Assembly: GCF_963678245.1 (NCBI RefSeq)
Contig: NZ_OY782776.1
Location: 310,001 to 374,000, forward strand
Origin: an uncultured Sunxiuqinia sp.
Lineage (GTDB): Bacteria > Bacteroidota > Bacteroidia > Bacteroidales > Prolixibacteraceae
Reading direction: 5' to 3'
Length of the DNA stretch: 64,000 nt
The notes beneath the pieces are model-generated. The model saw only the letters and a program-made list of their open reading frames with translations, was not told the DNA's origin and did not search any database. This document shows positions 35,998-46,346 of the stretch, in pieces. Position 1 is the first letter of the stretch. Each line of letters starts with the position of its first letter. Both the position numbers and the translations under genes were made by a program.

Positions 35998-36174
35998 TTG
36001 AAAAGACGTGGATTCTGGGGAAAGAATTGGGCAGCTGTTCATGGTAGAATGGGCGCAGACTTAGTACTTGACTTAATTTTAGTGTGTCCCAATGCTTCGT
36101 CTGCTGACTTTCAAAAAGGCGGTAAGACTGGATGCAATGTGTTTGGTGAAAATTCTTGTAACGTATTAGGTATC

Positions 36175-36204
36175 GTAGCCTAGGCGATAGGCTACTTTCT
36201 TTTA
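36175..36204 (+). terminator. Rho-independent terminator downstream of the GH2 gene
   Basis: GTAGCCTA pairs with TAGGCTAC (8 bp perfect) around GGCGA, followed by TTTCTTTT. It is 178 bp past the GH2 stop, with no intact gene between. Confidence 0.7.
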
Positions 36205-36266
36205 TCTTTAGCGATTGATTAGTTAACAACTTAATGGCTTCCTGCATTTTTAGATTAATAAAATAG

Positions 36267-36464
36267 TCTAATGGGGGGGAAGAGCTAGTTTTGTATCTAA
36301 AAAATTCCGTTAATGGGCTTGAATCAGAGATAAACTTTCCTAAAGCGACTCTTATCTCCAAATTGGAAAATGCGAGGATAGTTAATTGTGAAGGTCTAGA
36401 TAATGAAGAAACCAATGCTATTGATAATGCTCGCTGGGAAAAGCGGAAATATCTTCCCCTGTAG
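36267..36464 (+). pseudogene. Unidentified coding remnant
   Basis: This frame is open for 65 codons without a start and reads, among others, EELVLYLKNSVNGLESEINF and ENARIVNCEGLDNEETNAID, ending NARWEKRKYLPL. The Asp/Glu/Lys balance looks like a real soluble protein end. I do not recognise the family. The surrounding 660-bp gap between the GH2 and HTCS genes (35998-36660) otherwise holds only a terminator hairpin. A long minus-strand ORF covers the same bases but looks like chance. Confidence 0.35.
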
Positions 36465-36660
36465 TTTGAAAACTGTGATACCAAAAAGCAACCGTTGACC
36501 CGTAGCAGGTTGCTAAACAAAAGTCAGGTTAAAGGTACAAGAAACCCGGGACGAAATCGAATAAAAGAAAAAGGAAAAAATTTTGATTCACCCAATGCTT
36601 TTATCTAACTGACGTTGGTCAATTTGCAGGATATATAATGAATAACTAACTGTATTTCCT

Positions 36661-39600
36661 CTAATCTGAAAATTTTGAAGGAATAACACCAAATTCTCGC
36701 TTAAAGCTTTTTCGAAATTGAGGAAGACTTTGAAAACCTACTTCGGAACAGATTTCACTAATCGTTTTTGCATCTTCTTTTATGAGTTCAGCTGCCCTTT
36801 TTAGTCGATATTTGCGGATAAATTCGCCAGGGTTATCCTGATCAAGTTTTTTCATTTTTCGGTAAAATGTAACGCGGCTCATTCCGATCATATTACTTAG
36901 CACATCAGCATTGAACTCAGGATCTGAATAATTACTGGCGAGGATGACAAGTAATTTTCTAAATAATTCTTTATCGCTTTTACTCCAACTTTCGTTTTTT
37001 GTCATCATGAATTGTTCTGCATCCTTTTTAATATCGCTGTATTTGTGAAGTAGGTTATAAACGCGTGAAAGCAGGAGGTTTGGGTTAAAGGGCTTTTCAA
37101 TATAATCGTCGATATGTGTTTTAAATCCTTCTATTTTAGATGAAACATCTGTTTTTGCACTTAGCATAATTATTGGAATGAAACGGGTTTCCCGTATTTC
37201 TCTAACGGCTTTAGAAAGTTCTATTCCGTCCATAGTCGGCATCATCAGGTCTGTAATTATAAGCTGAGGAATGCTTTCCTTTATTTCTTTTAGAGCCTCT
37301 TTCCCATTTGTAGCAGATCGAATTTTGTAGTATTTCCCGAGCAACGAAGAAAGGTATTCCAATAGTTCTGGATTATCTTCAACCAATAGAATTTCGTCTC
37401 CTGACGGATTTCCGGGATCGATTGTTGGAATTGCTGGTTTTTTGGTTACTTCGATATTTCTAGTTTCTACTTCTGTAGTAAAATCAGATGGTTTAAAATG
37501 TTGTTTTCCTGTTCTGAAAAACACATTAAAAGTTGTGCCAACACCTTCTTTACTTGTGCAGTTAATGCTTCCTTTTTGGATATCAACCAGTGCTTTTACA
37601 AGAGTGAGTCCCATACCATGTCCATCTGTATAAGCATCTATCTTTTCACTTCTGAAGAAGCGGTTAAATATGTTTTTCCGTTCTTTCTCAGAGATTCCAA
37701 TACCTGTATCAGTTATTTTGAGGGCGACGCCATCTTTCATTTTCTCAAAATCGATAAAAACAGAGCCTCCTTCAGTGGTATATTTTATTGCATTTGCCAG
37801 AATGTTGTAAATAATTTTATCTGTTTTGTCTTTATCAAGCCAGAGAGGTATGTGCTCGTTAGGTTTTAAGATGCTGATGTTTATATTTTTTCGTTGCGCA
37901 TAGTCATTAAACGTCTCTGTAATTTCTTTTGAGAAAGCTACTATATCGAAATGCGAAATTTGTAATTTAAGTTCTCCATGATCGTATTTATGCAAATCGA
38001 TGAATTGATTAACAAGTCTGTAAAGTCGATCTGAACTTCGTCCTATATTTCTTAATATAAACTTGTTAACGCCATGTTCTTTCAATGTTTCTATATTTCC
38101 CATAATGATAGTTAGAGGTGTCCTGAATTCATGAGAGAGATTGGTGTAATATTTCAATTTAGCTTGATCTGCTTCGTGTAGACGTTGAGTTAGTGAGACC
38201 ATTTTTTCCTTTTGAGCTATAATCTTATTCTTTTGGTCTTCAATTGAAAAGGTCTGTTCTTTTATCTTCCTTTCAAGTTGTATATTCCATCGTTTAATAG
38301 TATAAAAGCGAATTCGCAGAATAGTATAAAGTACGATAATAGCCAAGGATATTATGAATGCTTTGAACCAGGTTGTTTTATGAAAAGGCGGAATGATTGA
38401 GAGATTCAACTGTTTTGAAGAACTCCAATCTCTTCCGTTTTCACTGGCCTGAACTTCAAAAATGTAATCATCGGGCGGAAGATGTGAGAACACTGCCTGG
38501 TTTGTTTGCTGAGGAACCAATACCCAATCATCCGAACGTCCGCTAAGCCGGTATCTAAATATAGTTTGATCAGGATAATTAAACGGAAAGGCATCAAAGA
38601 CTAAGGAGAATGAACTTGAGCTGTAATCCAGCTCAAGTTCATTAAGCATTTCAATAGATTTCGCGAGTATGGTTCGTTCTTTAATTTTTTCGCCAACTTT
38701 TATTTTATGATTATTTAAAAATAGACTAGTGATGATCGGATTTGGGGGTGACGCATTATCTGTAATCTCTTCGGGAATAAAGCTTATGAAACCATCGTAA
38801 CCGCCAAAAAATATTCTGTCGGTTGAATCCAGAAAAAAAGCATCATCCATAAACAAGTTGTCTGTCAGGTATTTTTCAATGGACAAGTCTCGTAAATTTA
38901 GTCGGCTAATTCCCCGGTTGGTACTCATCCAAAGTTCGTTACTCACACAAATGGTGCTGTAAATTAAATTGTTTGATAAGCCGTCGGATTCAAAAAAACT
39001 GGCTACAACTTTTTCCTTGTTTAGATCAAAAGCCATTAGCCCTGTATTGCTACCAATCCACATGGTGTCCCCCACTATTTCTAAGGAATAAAGTTTGCTA
39101 TCCGTGAAATTGTCTTTTTCATAGGTGTAGTACATTAGTTTTCCTTCAGGAGTGAGTTTACACATACCCACATCTCCGGAAACAAACCAGAAATTGGAAT
39201 TCTTATCTTTTGTAATACTTCGAATAGACCATGGAGCATAATTAGCCGGCATTTTAATCTTTTTGAGTTTACCGTTACTTAAATCGATAACTCCAATACC
39301 AAATTGATTTGTAACAGTAAGTTTTCCCGGCGTAAATTCATGCATACGATAACAGATATCTGGCCACTCCCAGCCATATTCGACCAAACTAGACGCTATG
39401 TGATTATTTTCCGGATTATAATTACAGAGCCCTTTATTGGTGCCAATCCATAGTTTGCCATTCGAATCTTCATAGATTGATCGTATATTTTCAAGCCTTT
39501 TTGTAGCATTTCCCGGGAAATATATGTCGGAATATAGTACTTGTTTATTATCGGAGGAGATACGAACAAGCCCTAGTCGATCAAAACCAACCCATATATT

Positions 39601-40686
39601 TCCGTCAGAAGATTTGCAAATTGCCCGAATTGGGTCAATTTCCTGATCTGCTTTTGATAAAATAGAAATAGGGTGGTGACTAAACAGATTTTTTTGCCGT
39701 GAGTATAAATTCACACCATACTTAGAGGTTCCTATCCATAAATTTCCAGCCTTATCAAAAGCAAAGTTTCTGGCATCCTGACCGTAGAAGGAGTATTCGC
39801 TGAATGGATCATAGGAGTATTTGGATACATGATCTATTTTATCCCCATCCATAATAATCTGAACGAGGCATGTGGTTAGCCCAAGCCAAATTTCGTTGTT
39901 GTATCCGGCAAGTGCCCACACATCGTTACCTTTTAGGTAGTTATTTAATTGGTTGTTGTGTGGAATATCTTTTATATCACCTGTTCTAATATTAAGTATT
40001 TTAAAAATGCCGGTATTTATTATTACTAAGGAATCGTTGAAAACCTGAGAGATGTCTAGTATTTGCTGTTCAAAGATCTTTTTAGGGGCTTTTTGTTTTT
40101 CCGTAAGAGAATAAAGATATATTCCTTTAAATCCCCAAAGCAGGACTTTGTTCTGTCCTGCATAAATCAAATAATTTCTTCCCGGAGGAGATTCTAGCTT
40201 TGTTGTTTTATTATCCGGTAAATCATAGGTGTAAAGTCCATTAGGGTCGGTAAACCACAATACGGTATCTAAAGCTGAAATAAGGCTTGTCGTATGTACA
40301 GCATCTCCCGGATAAAAACAGGAGTCTTCAAATATGCGAAAGTTTTCTCTGGAAGCGTCATATAAGTTTAGTCCTCTATCTTGAATATGAACCCAAATAT
40401 TTCCATTGGGGCATGATGATATTTTTTCGATATAGTTTCCTTCCAGTGTATTTGGTTGAGACGGTATAGACCGCATAATATCATATTTGCGTCCATCAAA
40501 ACGAGTAATTCCTTCAATAGTCCCCATCCAAATATAGCCGATTGAATCAACAGTCAAACTATTGATATTATTTTGTGAAAGACCTGCCCGTGTATCAAAA
40601 TGGTCAAAACGAATATATTGTCCGAATGATCTTGAAGGAATTGGTATTGTAGCTAAGGTTAATAAAATCAGATAGATAGATCTCAT
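36661..40686 (-). CDS. Hybrid two-component system regulator (HTCS)
   Basis: A 1341-residue one-protein sensor and activator of a polysaccharide utilisation locus, starting at the ATG at 40686, which gives a signal peptide (MRSIYLILLTLATIPIPSRS). The periplasmic part is a two-propeller sensor of reg_prop repeats (for example GYIWMGTIEGITRFDG), then a Y_Y_Y domain (about 690-760) and a membrane helix near 770-795. The cytoplasmic part has a histidine kinase (His852 in LSHEFRTPLT), an ATPase (GIGISEKERKNIF), a receiver (Asp1146 in TDLMMPTMDG) and a C-terminal AraC helix-turn-helix (about 1245-1341). It is divergent from GH92 at 40920 and probably activates the array to its right. Confidence 0.96.
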   Translation of the reverse strand: MRSIYLILLTLATIPIPSRSFGQYIRFDHFDTRAGLSQNNINSLTVDSIGYIWMGTIEGITRFDGRKYDIMRSIPSQPNTLEGNYIEKISSCPNGNIWVHIQDRGLNLYDASRENFRIFEDSCFYPGDAVHTTSLISALDTVLWFTDPNGLYTYDLPDNKTTKLESPPGRNYLIYAGQNKVLLWGFKGIYLYSLTEKQKAPKKIFEQQILDISQVFNDSLVIINTGIFKILNIRTGDIKDIPHNNQLNNYLKGNDVWALAGYNNEIWLGLTTCLVQIIMDGDKIDHVSKYSYDPFSEYSFYGQDARNFAFDKAGNLWIGTSKYGVNLYSRQKNLFSHHPISILSKADQEIDPIRAICKSSDGNIWVGFDRLGLVRISSDNKQVLYSDIYFPGNATKRLENIRSIYEDSNGKLWIGTNKGLCNYNPENNHIASSLVEYGWEWPDICYRMHEFTPGKLTVTNQFGIGVIDLSNGKLKKIKMPANYAPWSIRSITKDKNSNFWFVSGDVGMCKLTPEGKLMYYTYEKDNFTDSKLYSLEIVGDTMWIGSNTGLMAFDLNKEKVVASFFESDGLSNNLIYSTICVSNELWMSTNRGISRLNLRDLSIEKYLTDNLFMDDAFFLDSTDRIFFGGYDGFISFIPEEITDNASPPNPIITSLFLNNHKIKVGEKIKERTILAKSIEMLNELELDYSSSSFSLVFDAFPFNYPDQTIFRYRLSGRSDDWVLVPQQTNQAVFSHLPPDDYIFEVQASENGRDWSSSKQLNLSIIPPFHKTTWFKAFIISLAIIVLYTILRIRFYTIKRWNIQLERKIKEQTFSIEDQKNKIIAQKEKMVSLTQRLHEADQAKLKYYTNLSHEFRTPLTIIMGNIETLKEHGVNKFILRNIGRSSDRLYRLVNQFIDLHKYDHGELKLQISHFDIVAFSKEITETFNDYAQRKNINISILKPNEHIPLWLDKDKTDKIIYNILANAIKYTTEGGSVFIDFEKMKDGVALKITDTGIGISEKERKNIFNRFFRSEKIDAYTDGHGMGLTLVKALVDIQKGSINCTSKEGVGTTFNVFFRTGKQHFKPSDFTTEVETRNIEVTKKPAIPTIDPGNPSGDEILLVEDNPELLEYLSSLLGKYYKIRSATNGKEALKEIKESIPQLIITDLMMPTMDGIELSKAVREIRETRFIPIIMLSAKTDVSSKIEGFKTHIDDYIEKPFNPNLLLSRVYNLLHKYSDIKKDAEQFMMTKNESWSKSDKELFRKLLVILASNYSDPEFNADVLSNMIGMSRVTFYRKMKKLDQDNPGEFIRKYRLKRAAELIKEDAKTISEICSEVGFQSLPQFRKSFKREFGVIPSKFSD

Positions 40687-40729
40687 TATTTGATTGTTTG
40701 TTTTGTTACAGGCGATAAAAATAGACAAA

Positions 40730-40765
40730 TGAAACAAAAACAACACTATTTGAAACAAAAACAAC
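40730..40765. repeat. Pair of 15-bp direct repeats in the HTCS/GH92 divergent gap
   Basis: TGAAACAAAAACAAC occurs at 40730-40744 and 40751-40765, exactly 21 bp apart (two helical turns). The pair lies 44 bp before the HTCS start and 155 bp before the GH92 start. AraC-type domains of HTCS regulators bind direct repeats, so this is a candidate operator. The A-rich makeup calls for caution. Confidence 0.45.
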
Positions 40766-40919
40766 TCCGCGCTAATTTGTGCTGTAATACATTTGAGCAT
40801 CGGATATTGAAAAAGAATATAACACGGAACAAGGTAAGGCTGAAGATTCGAGAAATGATAAATGAGATTTCGAAAGCTGTTTTAAAGAAAACTATAACTA
40901 ATTAGGCAAAATTATACTA

Positions 40920-43013
40920 ATGAAAATCAAGGAAATTATAATTCTGTTATTGCTGTCACTATTCATTTCTGCTTGGAATGTAAGCGCTCAGCGTTATTCT
41001 TACTTAGTAGATCCTCTCATCGGAAGCAAAGGTGATGGACTCGGCTGTGGATATTCATATATCGGGGCAACCTACCCGTTTGGGATGGTACAGTTTTCCC
41101 CCGGATTTTTTACCCCTCAACGAGGATTTGGAATTACCCAACTAAGTGGTGCCGGATGTGCCAACATGGGGAATTTCCCCGTTCTTCCGTTGGCTGGAGA
41201 AGTGAGAAAATCTCCTAACGATATGGATGGATTTCATCCTTATGTTGAGGTTAACGAGGCAAATGCCGGTTTTCTTTCCGTATCGATGGAAGATAACACG
41301 CTGGCTGAACTCACGGTTAACAAGCGGTTGGGAATTGCCCGTTTTACCTTTGATGATGAAAAAGGAACAGTGTTAATTGGCTCAGGAGTGAGCGCCACTT
41401 ATGTAGATAATTCACGGTTAGAAATAACATCATCCTCAAGCTGTGAAGGATTTGCCTATGGCGGCGAATTCTGTGGAGCCGAAACACGATACAAGATTTA
41501 TTTTGCGGCAGAGTTTGATCGTGAAGCTTCAGCATATGGAACATGGATGAAAGGAAATTTGCTGGATTCAGCACAATTGGCTTACGGAAAAAATTCGGGA
41601 GCCTACTTTTCTTTTGATACAGAGCTAGATAATAATGTTGGATACCGAATTGCAATATCATTTGTATCAGTTGAAAATGCACGAGAGAACTTACGTCAGT
41701 CGATGACAGAAGACAGCTTCGATGACTATCGCGAAGCTGCTTATAAAGTCTGGGACGAAAACCTTGGAAAGATTAAAGTTGATAGTGATAACATTGATGA
41801 TCTTGTACAATTCTATACGCATTTTTACCATGCCTTAATTCATCCCAATCTGGTTAGTGATTTTAACGGAGAATATTGTGGTGCAGATTACTCAATTCAC
41901 AAAGCACCAAAAGAGAGAGAGGTATACAGCTCGTTTAGTGTTTGGGATACTTATCGTACTCAAGCACAATTGCTAGCCATACTTTATCCGAAAGAAGCTA
42001 GTGATATGATGCAGTCGTTGGTTGACTTTGCTGACCAGTCTGGTGGTTATGGTCGTTGGATCTTGGCCAACATCGAAACCGGTATTATGCAGGGCGATCC
42101 AACACCTATTTTAATTGCAAATTCGTACGCTTTTGGTGCAACTGATTTTGATCTGGAAAGCGCTTTCTCTTATATGAAAAAAGGAGCAACCATTCCGAAG
42201 CTTTATTCACAGGATAGAGAAATTCGTCCATTCTTAAGAGGATATAACGAGGTCGGAATTGCACCAGCATCAATGCTTTTAGAGTACACATCTGCCGACT
42301 ATGCTATTGGTCTATTTGCCCGTCAGGCTTTGAAAGATGAAAAAGAAGCTTCCTTTTTTATACAGCGATCAAACAATTGGAAAAATTTGTATAACCCTCA
42401 GTTAAACTGGCTTTGCTCGCGCCACGAAAATGGATCATGGAAAAGTATTCATCACGACTGGCGGGAAGCAACGCACAAGAATTATTTCTGGATGGTGCCT
42501 TACGATCTTGAAACTTTGATTGATACGATTGGTGGAAACAGAGTAGCCGAAGCACGGCTAGATAACTTGTTTCAGCGGCTTGACGCTTCGTATGACGAAG
42601 ATTGGTTTGCTGCCGGAAATGAGCCAAATTTTCAGGTGCCCTGGATTTACAATTGGACGGATTCTCCTGAGAAAACGAATGTCGTAATTCAGCGCATTTT
42701 TAATGAAATGTACAATAGTAGTCCTGCCGGCTTACCCGGTAACGATGATCTGGGAACCATGGGGGCGTGGTATGTATTTGCTTCAATTGGTTTGTATCCA
42801 ATGATACCCGGAGTTGGTGGTTTATCTGTTAGTATTCCGCGATTTTCTGACGTGTCAATTGAGCTTCCGGAAGGGATGCTCGATATAACAGGAGGCTCTA
42901 AAGAAACTTCTAAAATTCGTAGCCTTCGCATCAATGGTAAAAAACAAAATCAACTTTGGCTGGATTGGAAACAGCTACGAAACGGTGGTGAGATTCAATT
43001 TAAAACACGATAA
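40920..43013 (+). CDS. GH92 alpha-mannosidase (1)
   Basis: A 697-residue exported GH92 exo-alpha-mannosidase with a signal peptide (MKIKEIIILLLLSLFISAWN, then VSAQ). GH92 enzymes are calcium-dependent and inverting, and mostly cut alpha-1,2, 1,3 or 1,4 mannosides. N-terminal signatures are VDPLIGSKGDG and GATYPFGMVQFSPG, with SVWDTYRTQ in the middle. The acidic catalytic motif GNDDLGTMGAWYVFASIGLYP (written as motif) has Asp609 and Asp610. The signal type I peptide suggests a periplasmic location. It is the first gene right of the HTCS and precedes susC by 90 bp. Confidence 0.93.
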   Translation: MKIKEIIILLLLSLFISAWNVSAQRYSYLVDPLIGSKGDGLGCGYSYIGATYPFGMVQFSPGFFTPQRGFGITQLSGAGCANMGNFPVLPLAGEVRKSPNDMDGFHPYVEVNEANAGFLSVSMEDNTLAELTVNKRLGIARFTFDDEKGTVLIGSGVSATYVDNSRLEITSSSSCEGFAYGGEFCGAETRYKIYFAAEFDREASAYGTWMKGNLLDSAQLAYGKNSGAYFSFDTELDNNVGYRIAISFVSVENARENLRQSMTEDSFDDYREAAYKVWDENLGKIKVDSDNIDDLVQFYTHFYHALIHPNLVSDFNGEYCGADYSIHKAPKEREVYSSFSVWDTYRTQAQLLAILYPKEASDMMQSLVDFADQSGGYGRWILANIETGIMQGDPTPILIANSYAFGATDFDLESAFSYMKKGATIPKLYSQDREIRPFLRGYNEVGIAPASMLLEYTSADYAIGLFARQALKDEKEASFFIQRSNNWKNLYNPQLNWLCSRHENGSWKSIHHDWREATHKNYFWMVPYDLETLIDTIGGNRVAEARLDNLFQRLDASYDEDWFAAGNEPNFQVPWIYNWTDSPEKTNVVIQRIFNEMYNSSPAGLPGNDDLGTMGAWYVFASIGLYPMIPGVGGLSVSIPRFSDVSIELPEGMLDITGGSKETSKIRSLRINGKKQNQLWLDWKQLRNGGEIQFKTR

Positions 43014-43103
43014 TAAACTAATCAAAGAACCTAAAAACAATGCTGAACCAAGGAGTTTGCTGTATTAATTTTTAAAAAATCTCAATTAAACTCAATTTAT
43101 TTT

Positions 43104-46100
43104 ATGAAAAAAGAAAGACCGTATTATTTTTATGTGAGAATGCGATCAACATGTTTGATTGCCTTAAGGGCTATTGGAATTTTTTCCTTTATCTTCTTAA
43201 TTCACATCGATGCATTTGCGGGGAACAACTGGTTTAAAAAGACCGGCAACCCCAACCAACAAGTAATTTTGGAGCAAGCCAGTATTTTATCTCCAGAAAC
43301 CATCAAAGGTAGGATTGTAGATGCCAGTGGCAGTCCACTTCCCGGAGCCAACGTAATTATTGAAGGTACTTTTGGTGGTGTTATTTCTAACGCCGAAGGT
43401 TTTTTTACAATTGATGCAGAAGTTGGTGACATTCTGGTTTTTTCATTTATTGGAATGGAAAAGCAGGAGATAAAATACACTGGTCAACAAGATCTGTTGG
43501 TTACATTGAAGGAAAAGTTGGATGAGTTGGATGAAGTAACTGTTGTCGCTTTTGGAAGACAGAAGAAAGAAAGTGTAATTTCTTCTATCTCAACTGTTAA
43601 ACCATCCGAGCTAAAAATTCCGGCCAGCAACCTTACTACAGCATTCGCTGGTCGTATTGCCGGTATGATTTCGTACCAAACAACAGGTGAACCAGATGCC
43701 GATAATGCTCAGTTTTTTATCCGCGGAGTTACCACATTTGGAACTGGAAAGAAAGATCCGCTTATATTAATTGATGGAGTAGAAATGAGCACAGGGGAAC
43801 TCTCGCGTTTAACCCCTGATGATATCGGTAGTTTCTCAATTATGAAAGATGCAAACGCTACAGCTCTTTATGGTGCACGTGGTGCCAATGGAGTAATTTT
43901 GGTTACTACCAAAGAAGGGCGTGAAGGAAAAGCTAAAATATCTTTCAGAATGGAGAGAGCTTATTCTCAACCTACGGAAAAGCTTGATTTTGTGGATCCG
44001 ATAAATTTCATGAAACTGCATAATGAGGCAGTAATTACTCGCGGTGAGATAAATTTGCCGTATAGTAAGAAGAAAATTGACTTTACCGAGAGAGGTATTG
44101 ATCCACTAAGGTATCCGCAGGTTGATTGGGATGATATGTTATTTAAAAATGGAACATTTAATCAGCGTTATAACTTAAATATTAGTGGTGGTGGGAAGGT
44201 TGCAAATTATTACATTGCAGCAAAGTACACAAACGATAGAGGTATACTAAAAAATGATTCTCGCCAGAATTATGACAATAATATTAATTCAGATAAATAT
44301 TCATTGCGTTCAAATGTAAATGTGTACCTTTCTGAAAGTACTAAAATTACCGTAAGGTTAAATGGTGATTTTGATACATATAGTGGCCCCTTAGTTAGTG
44401 GTAGCGATTTGTACAAGAAAGTGTTGAATGCGAGTCCGGTTTATTTTTTGCCTTATTATAAGCCTGATGAAGCTAATATCTATGCCAAAAACATCCTCTT
44501 TGGTAACTACGATACCGGAAGTTATTTAAATCCATATGCTGAAATGGTTAAAGGATACAAATCGAAAGACCGATCAAATATGTATGCTCAGTTTGAGGTA
44601 AATCAAGATTTGGATTTCTTAACAGAGGGATTATCTGTTAGAGGTTTATTCAATATAAGCCGGTATTCCTTGTTGGAGATAAAGAGGCAGTACGACCCTT
44701 TCTGGTATAACGTGGCAGAAACACCTGATCCTGATGACTATGTGCTTACGAACCTTAACCCCGATGGAGGAACGGATTATCTGAATTATAAACCGGGCAC
44801 AAGAGAGTTGGTAAGTACCATGTATGTAGAAGGTGCTGTTAATTATAAAACGAAGATAGAAGAAAAGAATTCTATTTCCGGATTGTTGGTTTTTACGATG
44901 CGTGAAAAGCATGATGGAATATCCGATAACCTTCAGCTGTCATTGCCATACCGGAATTTAGGGCTTGCCGGACGTTTTACCTACGGCTATGATGATCGCT
45001 ATTTTGTTGAGGCAAATTTTGGGTATAATGGTTCTGAGCGTTTTGATTCCGGACACCGTTGGGGATTTTTTCCATCGGCAGGTTTAGGGTGGATGGTATC
45101 TAATGAAGGTTTTATGTTGCCATATAAAAATACAATAACAAAGTTGAAACTAAAAGCAACTTACGGATGGGTAGGTAACGACCAGATTGGAGATAATAAG
45201 GATCGTTTTTTTTATATGTCTGAGATTAATATGAGTGATGATGGCAGAGGTTATACTACTGGTTATGATTATGGCTTTTCGCGTCCCGGAATATCAATTA
45301 AGCGCTACTCTGATCCAAATATTAGCTGGGAGATAAGTCGTAAAACGAACTTTGGAGCCGAGTTAAACCTTTGGGATGCATTAGAGATCCAGGCAGATTT
45401 GTTCCACGAATACCGTAGTAATATTTTGCAATATCGTTCGGATATACCAACAACAATGGGGTTAGAGGTAACACCAAGTGCAAATATTGGTGAAGCTGCC
45501 AGCCATGGATTTGAGGTTTCTGTTGATTATACAAAATCATACTCTTCAAAATTATGGATGATCTTACGAGGTAACTTTACCTATGCCACAAGTGAGTATA
45601 AAGTGTTTGAGGAACCAGATTATAAGGATACTCCATGGCGGTCTCATGTAGGGCAGAGTGTTTCGCAACGATGGGGATATGTTGCAGAACGTTTGTTTAT
45701 TGATGAGCAAGAAGTGGCAAATTCACCAACACAATTTGACAATTACCTGGCTGGAGATATAAAATACAAAGATATTAACGGCGACATGATAATTGACGAA
45801 AAGGATCAGGTACCCATTGGCTATCCAACAACTCCGGAAATAAATTATGGATTTGGTCTTTCTCTTGGATATGGAAAGGTCGACTTTTCTTGTTTCTTCC
45901 AGGGGTCTGCAAGATCATCGTTCTGGATTGATCCTGCTAAAACAGCACCATTTGTTAAAAACGGAGTTGATGGCTTTACAACAACACGTGCAATGCTCCA
46001 GGTTTATGCTGACAGCTATTGGTCAGAAGATAACAGAGATGTTTACTCTTTGTGGCCTCGCTTATCAGAGTCAACTATAAATAATAATAATAAACGGAAT

Positions 46101-46334
46101 ACATGGTTTATGCGTGATGGCTCTTTTTTACGATTGAAAACAGTAGAGTTAGGATATACGCTTCCTGACAGTTTTGTTGAAAAGTGTAGATTAGGTAATG
46201 TCCGTGTTTATGCTTCAGGAAGCAACCTGGCAGTGTTTTCTGCCTTTAAGCTATGGGATCCGGAAATGGGTGGAAATGGTCTGGCTTATCCGTTACAGCG
46301 TGTTATTAACCTAGGAGCAACTATTGATTTTTAA
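43104..46334 (+). CDS. SusC/RagA-family TonB-dependent outer membrane transporter
   Basis: A 1076-residue glycan importer. The N-terminus has a signal peptide (about 1-40, an in-frame Met at residue 13 is an alternative start). A carboxypeptidase-like regulatory domain follows (IKGRIVDASGSPLPGANVII) and then a TonB-box-like stretch (EVTVVAFGRQKKESVISSI). The plug carries the SusC signature LIDGVEMSTGELSRLTPDDI and NATALYGARGANGVILVTTK. A 22-strand barrel fills the rest. It pairs with the SusD gene 12 bp downstream and would carry mannose-containing oligosaccharides into the periplasm. Confidence 0.97.
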   Translation: MKKERPYYFYVRMRSTCLIALRAIGIFSFIFLIHIDAFAGNNWFKKTGNPNQQVILEQASILSPETIKGRIVDASGSPLPGANVIIEGTFGGVISNAEGFFTIDAEVGDILVFSFIGMEKQEIKYTGQQDLLVTLKEKLDELDEVTVVAFGRQKKESVISSISTVKPSELKIPASNLTTAFAGRIAGMISYQTTGEPDADNAQFFIRGVTTFGTGKKDPLILIDGVEMSTGELSRLTPDDIGSFSIMKDANATALYGARGANGVILVTTKEGREGKAKISFRMERAYSQPTEKLDFVDPINFMKLHNEAVITRGEINLPYSKKKIDFTERGIDPLRYPQVDWDDMLFKNGTFNQRYNLNISGGGKVANYYIAAKYTNDRGILKNDSRQNYDNNINSDKYSLRSNVNVYLSESTKITVRLNGDFDTYSGPLVSGSDLYKKVLNASPVYFLPYYKPDEANIYAKNILFGNYDTGSYLNPYAEMVKGYKSKDRSNMYAQFEVNQDLDFLTEGLSVRGLFNISRYSLLEIKRQYDPFWYNVAETPDPDDYVLTNLNPDGGTDYLNYKPGTRELVSTMYVEGAVNYKTKIEEKNSISGLLVFTMREKHDGISDNLQLSLPYRNLGLAGRFTYGYDDRYFVEANFGYNGSERFDSGHRWGFFPSAGLGWMVSNEGFMLPYKNTITKLKLKATYGWVGNDQIGDNKDRFFYMSEINMSDDGRGYTTGYDYGFSRPGISIKRYSDPNISWEISRKTNFGAELNLWDALEIQADLFHEYRSNILQYRSDIPTTMGLEVTPSANIGEAASHGFEVSVDYTKSYSSKLWMILRGNFTYATSEYKVFEEPDYKDTPWRSHVGQSVSQRWGYVAERLFIDEQEVANSPTQFDNYLAGDIKYKDINGDMIIDEKDQVPIGYPTTPEINYGFGLSLGYGKVDFSCFFQGSARSSFWIDPAKTAPFVKNGVDGFTTTRAMLQVYADSYWSEDNRDVYSLWPRLSESTINNNNKRNTWFMRDGSFLRLKTVELGYTLPDSFVEKCRLGNVRVYASGSNLAVFSAFKLWDPEMGGNGLAYPLQRVINLGATIDF

Positions 46335-46346
46335 AAAGAATATCAG

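Noticed and set aside
35975-36520. A 181-codon open frame on the minus strand in the GH2-HTCS gap
   Set aside because: It is Ser/Phe/Arg-rich with no domain, runs through a terminator hairpin and the end of GH2, and is antisense to a more protein-like plus-strand remnant.
37498-37869. A 123-codon plus-strand ORF inside the HTCS gene
   Set aside because: It is antisense to the conserved kinase ATPase region, whose motifs are intact. It is a shadow frame.
40690-40905. A 71-codon plus-strand ORF upstream of GH92 (1)
   Set aside because: It lies in the promoter gap, is made largely from A-rich repeat sequence and has no recognisable features.
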